DNA of 6,297 nt from Lachnospiraceae bacterium (lineage in GTDB: Bacteria; Bacillota; Clostridia; Lachnospirales; Lachnospiraceae). The translations under genes were made by a program, and so were the position numbers. The notes under the pieces are model-generated. The model searched no databases and had not been told where the DNA came from. It was given only the letters and a program-made list of their open reading frames with translations. Below, piece by piece: positions 1 through 5,538 of the stretch. The DNA is taken from NCBI GenBank assembly GCA_003453515.1, contig DMLD01000017.1:1-6297 (forward strand), read 5' to 3'. Numbering within the stretch: the stretch's first letter is position 1; the number at the start of each line of letters is the position of its first letter.

Positions 1-541
1 GGCTGATCCCGTCATCTGACGTAAAATCGTATATCGGAGCACTCTGCATCGCCCTTGCCACAGCAGCATCTATCGTCTGATCAGCCCTGTATGCCAGAAA
101 AATGGGTCCTGTCTGCGCACCGAGCGTATCCACATGAGTTATGCGGTCTATCTCCTTGTCCTCTCTGGTATTCTCATGCTTTTTGATCACACCGTTTACA
201 TAGTCATCAATGGACGCCACAGCGACCAGTCCGATCTGCGATCTGCCGTCCATGACAAGCTCATAGACGTAGTAAGCCTCGTCCTCGTCCTTAATATAGG
301 TCCCATCCTCCTTGCGCGCCGTGTAAAGCTCTTTGGCATGCGCGTACACCTTCGGATCATATGTATCCACATCATCGGGAAGTGTGGTCTCCGCCCTGTC
401 TATCGCAAGAAATGTGATCGGATCGCGCCTGACGACCTCGGTCGCCTCAGCCCGATTGTACACATCATAAGGAAGCGCCGCAACCCTCGAAACAAGGTCA
501 GCCGCCGGTCTCACACACTTAAAAGGTCTTATATCTGCCAT
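1..541 (-). CDS. DUF1015 family protein, N-terminal 180 residues (runs off left edge)
   Basis: The frame is open from ATG at 541 to the window edge and gives 180 residues; from memory the family is about 400 residues long, so over half is missing. The start MADIRPFKCVRPAADLVSRV, then ALPYDVYNR (residues 22-30), a YDPKVYAHA segment (61-69), the GRSQIGLV stretch (99-106), GVIKKHENTR (117-126) and GAQTGPIF (141-148) are the conserved blocks of DUF1015 as I know them. An AGGAGAG ribosome binding site (551-557) sits 9 bases before ATG. The protein looks cytosolic, with no signal peptide. In many clostridia, from memory, this family sits beside serine biosynthesis genes (serA, serC), so a role near serine or phosphoserine metabolism is a guess; I know of no function firm enough to assign. 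It has its own promoter (716-744) and a long structured leader, so it is probably a separate transcription unit from the secreted-protein gene. Confidence 0.9.
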   Translation of the reverse strand, partial: MADIRPFKCVRPAADLVSRVAALPYDVYNRAEATEVVRRDPITFLAIDRAETTLPDDVDTYDPKVYAHAKELYTARKEDGTYIKDEDEAYYVYELVMDGRSQIGLVAVASIDDYVNGVIKKHENTREDKEIDRITHVDTLGAQTGPIFLAYRADQTIDAAVARAMQSAPIYDFTSDDGIS

Positions 542-588
542 TATCTTACTCTCTCCTATATTATTATTGAAGTCAATCGTCACTGTAT

Positions 589-623
589 TTAAGGATACAC
601 TGATTTAATCAGTGTATCCTTAA
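589..623. other. Perfect 17-bp hairpin in the leader of the DUF1015 gene
   Basis: Arms TTAAGGATACACTGATT (589-605) and its exact complement (607-623) form an almost loopless palindrome, which would fold with a small A/T loop. On the plus strand it is followed by TTTTTATTTT (624-633), so it looks like an intrinsic terminator for plus-strand (antisense) transcription. No plus-strand gene is seen that would need one. On the minus strand no U-run follows, so it would instead be a stable hairpin in the 5' leader of the DUF1015 mRNA, about 48 bases before the start codon. Confidence 0.75.
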
Positions 624-675
624 TTTTTATTTTGAGATATCTTACTCAAAATCCTTGAATATATCAAAATAAAAA
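624..675. repeat. Palindromic repeat element, copy 1
   Basis: Arms 624-640 and 659-675 are complementary over 17 bases with one mismatch, around an 18-base loop (641-658). The first 20 bases are identical to 756-775 in copy 2, and the loops match at 13 of 18 positions. The element abuts the 589-623 hairpin and lies inside the predicted leader of the DUF1015 gene. Confidence 0.8.
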
Positions 676-715
676 ACATGCATCTTTCGAGCACGGCATA
701 CCATTTTCACGTAAT

Positions 716-744
716 ATTATACACCGTAGAGCAAATCATGTAAA
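716..744 (-). promoter_or_regulatory. Predicted sigma-A-type promoter for the DUF1015 gene
   Basis: Read on the minus strand: -35 TTTACA (739-744), a spacer of exactly 17 bases, and -10 TATAAT (716-721). This is 11 of 12 consensus positions. Transcription should begin near 709, giving a leader of about 168 bases that contains palindrome copy 1 and the 589-623 hairpin. The -35 box lies in the outer stem of palindrome copy 2. Confidence 0.75.
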
Positions 745-749
745 GCAAA

Positions 750-813
750 AACTGGTTTTTATTTTGAGATATCTTGCCTAAAACCTTTGAATATCTCAAA
801 ATAAAAACCAGTT
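750..813. repeat. Palindromic repeat element, copy 2
   Basis: Arms 750-772 and 791-813 are perfect complements over 23 bases, around an 18-base loop (773-790). The stem can extend outward: CATGTAA at 737-743 faces TTACATG at 812-818, with a few unpaired bases on the left side. It is in direct orientation to copy 1 (624-675), the shared 20-base block being displaced by 132 bases. It lies between the terminator of the secreted-protein gene and the DUF1015 promoter, overlapping the latter's -35 region. Confidence 0.85.
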
Positions 814-843
814 ACATGTCGATACTGTTCACAACTCCTTATC

Positions 844-891
844 AAAAAAAACCGATAAAGTGACAACTTGTCACCCCATCGGTTTTTTTTT
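844..891. terminator. Bidirectional intrinsic terminator after the secreted-protein gene
   Basis: The arms are an A-run plus ACCGAT (844-856) and ATCGGT plus a T-run (878-891). An inner stem GTGAC/GTCAC (860-864, 870-874) is separated from the outer stem by a symmetrical 3x3 internal loop (AAA/CCC). Both strands end in a long U-run, so it works in either direction. It lies about 60 bases after the stop codon of the gene at 954-1811 and is the natural end of that transcript. Confidence 0.9.
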
Positions 892-926
892 ATGAAACTC
901 ATTTTACTGATGTGTATTCTCAATTT

Positions 927-938
927 ATATGATCATAT
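927..938. other. 12-bp palindrome in the 3' untranslated region
   Basis: ATATGATCATAT is a perfect palindrome between the stop codon of the secreted-protein gene and its terminator. Flanking GTGTAT (912-917) and ATACAC (942-947) could pair around it. It may be a minor 3' UTR hairpin; at this length in AT-rich DNA it could equally be chance. Confidence 0.35.
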
Positions 939-953
939 GTCATACACTTTTGA

Positions 954-1811
954 TTATCCGACGTATTTGTATGAAACTGCTCTTACCGTTGCCGTGTAGT
1001 GATCCATATTTCTCGGCAGAATCAGATTCAGAGTTTGAACACCCTTTGATGTCAGGAATGCAGATGAATTGTATCCATCTATTATATTACCCGAAGCATC
1101 ATAATAAAGAATATTTACAACCGCCTCCACACTCTTTTTAGTTTTATTCTTGATCGTGATCGTGCTTTCACCCTTGGTCACCTTTATCTTGCCGGAAACA
1201 TTGGTGTACTTATACTTAAACTCGTTGAATGACCTGGCGGTATAAAAGCTTGACAGCCTTGCATTGTCACCAAGCGGAGTTCCGCTCGAATTATAATGCT
1301 TTAAAACATAAATCGCCGACTTACCGGGAGGCATCTTGTTGAGCGTCAGATCACTCGACTCTATCTCAGTTCCTGAAGCATCATACAGGTGATACTTTGC
1401 CTTCATGGACGAAATATATATACCTGATTTGTTGACTATCTGGAACGAATATACATCATAACCGGCATCAAATGCATAAGACTTCAAAGTCCACTTAAAC
1501 TTAGGCTTCTTAACGGTAAAGTTGTATGAAAGCTTTCCGCCGTTCTTGCCGCGGATGACGACCTTCGACTTGCCTGCCTTCTTCGCTGTTACCTTTACCT
1601 TATTGGAACCGGTCTTCTTCAGCTTAATAACGGATTTCTTAGATGAAGAATACGACTTAACGGTACTTCCGAATACCGTAACCTCGATAGACTCACCTGT
1701 TAAAAGAGTGTAGCTGCTTGCAGCCTCAGCCTCAACGGGACATATCCCCACAATTCCCATCATCAGCGAGAAAACCAAAACCAAACTACCCAAAAATCTC
1801 CTGCTCTTCAT
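954..1811 (-). CDS. Secreted lysine-rich protein with Ig-like domain and duplicated beta-rich segments
   Basis: This is a complete 285-residue protein starting at ATG 1811, with an AGGAGG site (about 1819-1824) 8 bases upstream. Residues 1-31 are a signal peptide: a basic start (MKSRR), a hydrophobic core to about residue 24, and an AEA-A signal peptidase I site near residue 30. The Cys at 24 is in VGIC, which is not a proper lipobox. Residues about 33-100 look like a bacterial Ig-like (Big_2-type) domain, with the pattern SSSKKSVIKLKK followed by VTAKKAGKSKVVIRG. The rest (about 110-285) holds two related beta-rich stretches, each with a YDASG motif (YHLYDASGTEIESS and ILYYDASGNIIDGY). There is no LPXTG, transmembrane tail or SLH motif, so it is probably released or held by charge. 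The high lysine content suggests a strongly basic protein. Its role is unknown; binding a surface polymer or an extracellular partner is only a guess. It has its own promoter (1854-1882) and terminator. Confidence 0.88.
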   Translation of the reverse strand: MKSRRFLGSLVLVFSLMMGIVGICPVEAEAASSYTLLTGESIEVTVFGSTVKSYSSSKKSVIKLKKTGSNKVKVTAKKAGKSKVVIRGKNGGKLSYNFTVKKPKFKWTLKSYAFDAGYDVYSFQIVNKSGIYISSMKAKYHLYDASGTEIESSDLTLNKMPPGKSAIYVLKHYNSSGTPLGDNARLSSFYTARSFNEFKYKYTNVSGKIKVTKGESTITIKNKTKKSVEAVVNILYYDASGNIIDGYNSSAFLTSKGVQTLNLILPRNMDHYTATVRAVSYKYVG

Positions 1812-1853
1812 ACCTTATCCCTCCTGATAAGAAAATAAAAAATTACATGAATA

Positions 1854-1882
1854 AGTATACCCCTTTTTCATCCTATATGCAA
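1854..1882 (-). promoter_or_regulatory. Predicted promoter of the secreted-protein gene
   Basis: On the minus strand: -10 TATACT (1854-1859, 5 of 6) and a weak -35 TTGCAT (1877-1882, 3 of 6), separated by 17 bases. It lies about 43 bases before the start codon at 1811, in the gap after the CobL-like gene. I see no terminator in that gap, so read-through from upstream is also possible. Confidence 0.5.
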
Positions 1883-1910
1883 CCGATAAATTACGAAACA
1901 TCCCTTACGC

Positions 1911-2813
1911 TCAGTCCGCCTTGGCAGTGATGATCCAGGGAGCAGGCTGATTTTCGAAGACATTTTTCGACGTCAGCTTGCTCACCTGTATCTGTATTAT
2001 CGTCACATCACTGATGCCGAACTTCGCAAGAATGTCATTCATCGACGCCGCCACTCTGAAATCAAGCGTATATATAACAAATTCCATATTGGGATTCAGC
2101 TTAAGCAGATAATCTATCTCCTGCTCCATGCTCGCCGACGCCACCAGCATGGTAGTATCCGGCACCGGCAGATCCCTCATCGTATCGCCGCCCACATGAT
2201 CAATGATGGATACGTTGGATAAGCCAAACTGATTGACATTCTCCTCGAGCGTCTCTCTGTCTCTCTCCTTGTATTCAACAGCGATCACCGTACCCTCACT
2301 GGAGATGATCGCAGTCTCGATGGCGATCGAGGCACCTGATATAATGCAGAAATTTTTGCGCTCATCGATCTGCATCTTGGACAGTATCACGGATCTGATC
2401 TCTGAGCCGACATACTTGACCGAGCCCGAATAGAACTTTTTGTTGTCCATTCCGAACTTGATCGTGGATCTCGCGTTTGGATTCAGGACTATCATCCCCG
2501 CGGAGGCATTGATCCCCCTGTCTATCATCTCGGATACCTTGTTTCTCTTTATGTCGCCCTCGGGCTCCGAGCCCTCGTTGTAGATGATCTCACAGTCGCC
2601 CAGACCCACATTCCACATCCTGTAGAATATGTCCATATCCCCCGCCTCGGTGAACACGAGCACACAGCGGTGCGCCTCGACAGTAGGTATTAAGTTTTTA
2701 TTCTTTCTCGTGATGTCAAGTATCTTCACATGCTCCAGATCGATCTCGGTATTTGCCGCGAAATACTGTAGCCATGATAATATGTGTGCATTGGTAAACA
2801 GATTCTCCGCCAT
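1911..2813 (-). CDS. Degenerate CobL-like protein (partial CbiE plus CbiT-type methyltransferase fold)
   Basis: This is a complete 300-residue cytosolic protein; ATG 2813 has an AAGGGGGG ribosome binding site about 6 bases upstream. Residues about 10-115 resemble the C-terminal half of CbiE: VKILDITRKNKNLIPTVEAH, then CVLVFTEAGDMDIFYRM and GLGDCEIIYNEGSEP. Residues about 127-298 resemble CbiT, the precorrin-6B C15 methyltransferase and decarboxylase: GSEIRSVILSKMQI, a Rossmann first strand, VIAVEYKERDRETLEENV with acidic E180, then FGLSNVSIID. CobL fuses both activities in about 400 residues; here the N-terminal SAM-binding half of CbiE is absent. CbiT motif I, normally like DIGAGTGS, reads IISGASIAIETA (157-168), with most glycines lost. 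Enzyme activity in corrin synthesis is therefore doubtful, and no cobalamin gene is seen nearby. It may be a repurposed paralogue. The family resemblance is judged by eye. Confidence 0.75.
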   Translation of the reverse strand: MAENLFTNAHILSWLQYFAANTEIDLEHVKILDITRKNKNLIPTVEAHRCVLVFTEAGDMDIFYRMWNVGLGDCEIIYNEGSEPEGDIKRNKVSEMIDRGINASAGMIVLNPNARSTIKFGMDNKKFYSGSVKYVGSEIRSVILSKMQIDERKNFCIISGASIAIETAIISSEGTVIAVEYKERDRETLEENVNQFGLSNVSIIDHVGGDTMRDLPVPDTTMLVASASMEQEIDYLLKLNPNMEFVIYTLDFRVAASMNDILAKFGISDVTIIQIQVSKLTSKNVFENQPAPWIITAKAD

Positions 2814-2871
2814 CCGATACCCCCCTTATTCATAATACGAAATCAACAGTTTCTATGTTACTTCTCCAAGC

Positions 2872-3019
2872 CCGCAGCAGATTGTTTAAATCTGTAACCG
2901 CGGGGGATGTCTATCATGCGTCGTTGCGCAGCATGTGTCTTTTACATGCGTGCAACGTGACGCATGATAAAAAAGCGCAAGCGCGCCCCCGCGGACAGAT
3001 AAAACAATCTGCGTTGCGG
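2872..3019. repeat. Long nested inverted repeat (about 148 bp) after the POR operon
   Basis: The two halves pair from the ends to the centre with only small bulges. Pairs are CCGCA (2872-2876) with TGCGG (3015-3019); GCAGATTGTTT (2877-2887) with AAACAATCTGC (3002-3012); ATCTGT (2890-2895) with ACAGAT (2995-3000); CCGCGGGGG (2898-2906) with CCCCCGCGG (2986-2994); ATCATGCGTC (2913-2922) with GACGCATGAT (2959-2968); GTTGC (2923-2927) with GCAAC (2952-2956); and GCATGT (2931-2936) with ACATGC (2944-2949). The apical loop is 2937-2943. The main asymmetry is 2969-2985, which faces only six bases. It starts three bases after the beta-subunit stop codon, so any transcript of the operon would carry it, and it may serve as the 3' end structure. 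No coding sequence is evident in it. Confidence 0.85.
2969..2986 (-). terminator. Possible weak terminator inside the long palindrome
   Basis: Read on the minus strand, GCGC-GCTT-GCGC is a 4-bp stem with a tetraloop, followed directly by six T residues (2969-2974). It resembles a minimal intrinsic terminator for the POR operon, about 37 bases after the beta stop codon. The stem is short, and its first base overlaps the CCCCCGCGG arm of the larger fold, so the two structures could compete. Confidence 0.4.
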
Positions 3020-3022
3020 CGA

Positions 3023-3958
3023 CTATTCACATTTGCTAAGCAGCTCTTCCCATTTTTTATCTACATAGCTTTGAGCCTCTTCGATCGTCCACTCATTTCC
3101 CGGCTTGAAGCAGTGTGCAAACCTGCCCTGTCTTTTCATGAATTCCTCGACAGGAAGCTTTTTCTTGGGCTCATATGTCAGATGATACTCGCCGTCCACC
3201 ACCTCATAGAGCGGCCATATACAGGTATCGATCGCCAGCTGGCACATATCCCTGAGATCCTCAGCCGGATACTGCCATCCTCTCGGGCAGGGCGTAAGCA
3301 CATTTACAAAGGTAGGCCCCTCGGTGTATATCGCCCTGTGTGCCTTCTCATGAAAGTCCTTCATTGTTCCGAAAAGCGTGGTCTGCGCCACATAAGGAGA
3401 ACCGTGTGCTACCATGATCTGCGTCAGATCCTTCTGGTTTTGCTTTTTCCCGACTGACTCTACTCCTGCGGGAGTGGTCGTTGCCGCAGCAAATCTCGGA
3501 GTAGCACTTGATCGCTGGGTTCCGGTATTCATATAGGCGTTGTTGTCATAGCAAAAATAAGTAAAATCATGTCCTCTCTCAAAAGCTCCTGACAACGACT
3601 GAAATCCTATGTCGTAGGTTCCACCGTCTCCGCCTATGGCAAGTATCTTGAAATTTTTATCCTTCTTTATCTGCCCCTGGCGTTTTTTGAATCTGTACGC
3701 AGCTTCAACTCCCGATGCAGTTGCAGAAGCATTCTCAAACGCCGTGTGTATGTAGGAGTCCTCCCACGCTGTGTACGGATATTGGAAGGAAGACACCTCA
3801 AGACATCCTGTTGCATTGCAGATGACCGCCTTGTCATCAGGGTCTACGGCACGCATCATTGCACGGCAGACGATACCGGCTCCGCAACCTGCACACAGCC
3901 TGTGCCCCGGATGAAATCTCTCATCCTTTGCCATCTCTTTTTTCAGATTGTATGCCAT
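3023..3958 (-). CDS. porB: 2-oxoacid (pyruvate):ferredoxin oxidoreductase, beta subunit
   Basis: This is a complete 311-residue subunit, the usual size for the family. It binds thiamine diphosphate and the proximal [4Fe-4S] cluster, where the 2-oxoacid is decarboxylated and joined to CoA. Visible features are CAGCG (C22, C25), NATGCLEV (C52) and TPCPRGW (C224), which supply the four cluster cysteines. The TPP/Mg site is GGDGGTYDIG (109-118) continuing to YDNNAYMNTG (137-146), followed by TQRSSATP. The start overlaps the alpha stop codon as TGATG, with a purine-rich AAGGAAGGGGG site just upstream inside alpha, so translation is probably coupled. It is the last gene of the gamma-delta-alpha-beta operon; the long palindrome follows at once. 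The fold and role are secure. Pyruvate is the likely substrate, but the beta chain alone does not settle this. Confidence 0.95.
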   Translation of the reverse strand: MAYNLKKEMAKDERFHPGHRLCAGCGAGIVCRAMMRAVDPDDKAVICNATGCLEVSSFQYPYTAWEDSYIHTAFENASATASGVEAAYRFKKRQGQIKKDKNFKILAIGGDGGTYDIGFQSLSGAFERGHDFTYFCYDNNAYMNTGTQRSSATPRFAAATTTPAGVESVGKKQNQKDLTQIMVAHGSPYVAQTTLFGTMKDFHEKAHRAIYTEGPTFVNVLTPCPRGWQYPAEDLRDMCQLAIDTCIWPLYEVVDGEYHLTYEPKKKLPVEEFMKRQGRFAHCFKPGNEWTIEEAQSYVDKKWEELLSKCE

Positions 3959-5157
3959 CAGATATCGCCCCCTTCCTTATCTCTTTGACCCATGTGGATA
4001 TAGGTCTTCTCCACCTTGCCTGTCGCGGCAATATCAACAAGCCTGTCATATACGGACAACGCAGCTTTGACAGTAAAGTCCCTGCCTCCGAGTCCGTAAA
4101 CGACATCTATCATCTTCGGTCTTGCATCAAGATTTATGCACGCACCGGATACCTCTGCAAAAAGAGGTCCGCCGCATCCCGAGAAGCCCTCGCTCTTGTC
4201 CATGACAGCAACCGCCTTCACTCCCGACAGCACCCTGGCGAGCTCAGCTCCGGGGAAGGGTCTGAACACTCTTACCTTGACAAGACCTGCTTTCACTCCT
4301 TTATCTCTCAACTCATCAACTGCCGCCTTGGCAGTACCTGCAGATGAGCCTATGATGACCATAGCGACCTCAGCATCGTCCATCCTGTAGCTTTCAAATA
4401 GTCCGTAGCTTCTGCCAAACGTCTTTTCAAAATCCGCAGCCACATCAAGTATGACCTTTTTGGCATTCATCATGGCATGTGCCTGCGCCACTCTGGCTTC
4501 CATATAATAATTGGAGATACCGTACGGTCCGACTGCAAGGGGGTTAGTCTCCTTGAGCAGATAGTTCTCCGGAGCATAGGTCCCGACAAAGTCTCTTACG
4601 GCAGCGTCCTCCTCGATCTCGATGTTTTCAAGAGCATGGGATGTGATAAAACCGTCCTCGCACACCATGAGCGGAAGTCTCACATCGGGGTGCTCGGCGA
4701 TCCTGTGCGCCATGAGATAGTTGTCATATACCTCCTGATTGTTTTCACCGTACAGCTGTATAAATCCCGAATCCCTCTCTGCCATGGAATCGGAATAATC
4801 ATGGTTTATATTGATAGGTCCGGTGAGCGCGCGACATGCGACAGCAAGCACGATCGGAAGCCTTGATGATGCCGCCACATACAGCACCTCATTCATGAAC
4901 GACAGTCCTGCGGATGATGTGGCAGTAACCGCACGACAGCCTGCCGCTTCGGCTCCCACACACGCGGAAAGAGAGCTGTGCTCGCTCTCAACGCATATAA
5001 ACTCCGTATCCACCTTGCCATCCGCCACATACTGTGCAAAAAACTGCGGTATCTCAGTAGACGGCGTGATCGGAAACATGGCAAATACATCCGGATTTAT
5101 CTGGCGCATCGCCGTCGCGATGGCCTCGTTTCCTGATAAACGTTCTCTGATACTCAT
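3958..5157 (-). CDS. porA: 2-oxoacid (pyruvate):ferredoxin oxidoreductase, alpha subunit
   Basis: This is a complete 399-residue subunit of normal length, with an AGGAGA ribosome binding site 6 bases before ATG 5157. The N-terminal domain contains FPITPSTEIP (28-37) and VESEHSS (56-62), whose second glutamate is the conserved acid that activates TPP held by the beta subunit. The stretch ACRALTGPININ (107-118) followed by SDSMAERDSG (122-131) and ENNQE (138-142) is typical of pyruvate- and branched-chain-type enzymes rather than 2-oxoglutarate types. T31 and R109 look like counterparts of the pyruvate-contacting Thr and Arg of Desulfovibrio POR; that alignment is by eye. The C-terminal transketolase-like domain (about 255-399) contains MVIIGSSAGTAKAAV and the conserved KVRVFRPFP. 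A 72-base gap separates it from delta. The gap holds a weak AAGCCT/AGGCTT stem, and no separate promoter is evident there. Confidence 0.95.
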   Translation of the reverse strand: MSIRERLSGNEAIATAMRQINPDVFAMFPITPSTEIPQFFAQYVADGKVDTEFICVESEHSSLSACVGAEAAGCRAVTATSSAGLSFMNEVLYVAASSRLPIVLAVACRALTGPININHDYSDSMAERDSGFIQLYGENNQEVYDNYLMAHRIAEHPDVRLPLMVCEDGFITSHALENIEIEEDAAVRDFVGTYAPENYLLKETNPLAVGPYGISNYYMEARVAQAHAMMNAKKVILDVAADFEKTFGRSYGLFESYRMDDAEVAMVIIGSSAGTAKAAVDELRDKGVKAGLVKVRVFRPFPGAELARVLSGVKAVAVMDKSEGFSGCGGPLFAEVSGACINLDARPKMIDVVYGLGGRDFTVKAALSVYDRLVDIAATGKVEKTYIHMGQRDKEGGDI

Positions 5158-5229
5158 TTCTTTTCTCCTATATTACTCACTAAATAAGCCTTCCCTATGC
5201 AATTTTATGAGGCTTTTGCGCAACCCCAC

Positions 5230-5538
5230 TCACGCTTCATCACTCCAGCTGATGGCACTGAACGGACATACCTTCAGACAGATTCCACAGCCCTTGCAAT
5301 GATCATAGTCAAAATCAACCCTTTTGCCATCCTTGATCGGGATAGATGCGTCAGGGCAGTACGGCGTACACATCAGGCACTGCTTACATTTCCCCGGATC
5401 CCACACAGGCGTTCTCGATCGCCACTCACCGGTCATGGTAAGCTCAGACGTCCCCGGTTCATATATCTCACATCCGACCGTCATATCCTGCCACGCTATA
5501 TCCTCATGAATATCTGCTGCCTTCAAAGCGTTACTCAT
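5230..5538 (-). CDS. porD: 2-oxoacid (pyruvate):ferredoxin oxidoreductase, delta subunit (2x[4Fe-4S])
   Basis: This is a complete 102-residue ferredoxin-like subunit, the usual size. The cluster motifs are CKQCLMCTPYCP (51-62) and CKGCGICLKVCP (81-92). In the standard 8Fe arrangement, C51, C54, C57 and C91 bind one cluster and C61, C81, C84 and C87 the other. They carry electrons from the TPP-proximal cluster in beta to external ferredoxin. Residues 1-45 are an N-terminal extension without cluster ligands, as is common in delta subunits. The start overlaps the gamma stop codon as ATGA, with GGAGGTGAG (5545-5553) 6 bases upstream, so it is probably translationally coupled to gamma. All eight cysteines are present and nothing appears broken. 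Confidence 0.95.
   Translation of the reverse strand: MSNALKAADIHEDIAWQDMTVGCEIYEPGTSELTMTGEWRSRTPVWDPGKCKQCLMCTPYCPDASIPIKDGKRVDFDYDHCKGCGICLKVCPFSAISWSDEA

Noticed and set aside
134..592. Plus-strand open frame of 152 residues with a hydrophobic start
   Set aside because: It is opposite the DUF1015 gene, whose conserved motifs are clear on the minus strand, and it runs into the hairpin region without any family signal.
624..813. CRISPR array or insertion-sequence ends
   Set aside because: There are only two copies, the unit is a self-palindrome with a variable loop, the intervening 74 bases contain a promoter, and no transposase or cas gene is present.
1734..1745. Possible lipoprotein signal (VGIC) in the secreted protein
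   Set aside because: The residue before Cys is Ile, not Gly, Ala or Ser, and a better signal peptidase I site (AEA-A) follows, so a lipid anchor is unlikely.
2872..3019. tRNA, riboswitch or other known structured RNA
   Set aside because: A single long rod with nested arms does not give a cloverleaf or any conserved riboswitch core that I recognise.
2855..3457. Plus-strand open frame of 200 residues across the long palindrome and into porB
   Set aside because: It runs antisense to porB, begins in the inverted repeat, and its translation shows no recognisable domain or credible ribosome binding site.
3859..4347. Plus-strand open frame of 162 residues opposite the alpha/beta junction
   Set aside because: It lies entirely antisense to two well-supported POR genes, has no family resemblance, and is best explained as a shadow of their codon pattern.
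5158..5229. Terminator or promoter between delta and alpha
   Set aside because: The AAGCCT/AGGCTT stem has only six pairs with an 18-base loop and no U-run after it, and no convincing -35/-10 pair is present, so the four genes most likely form one transcript.
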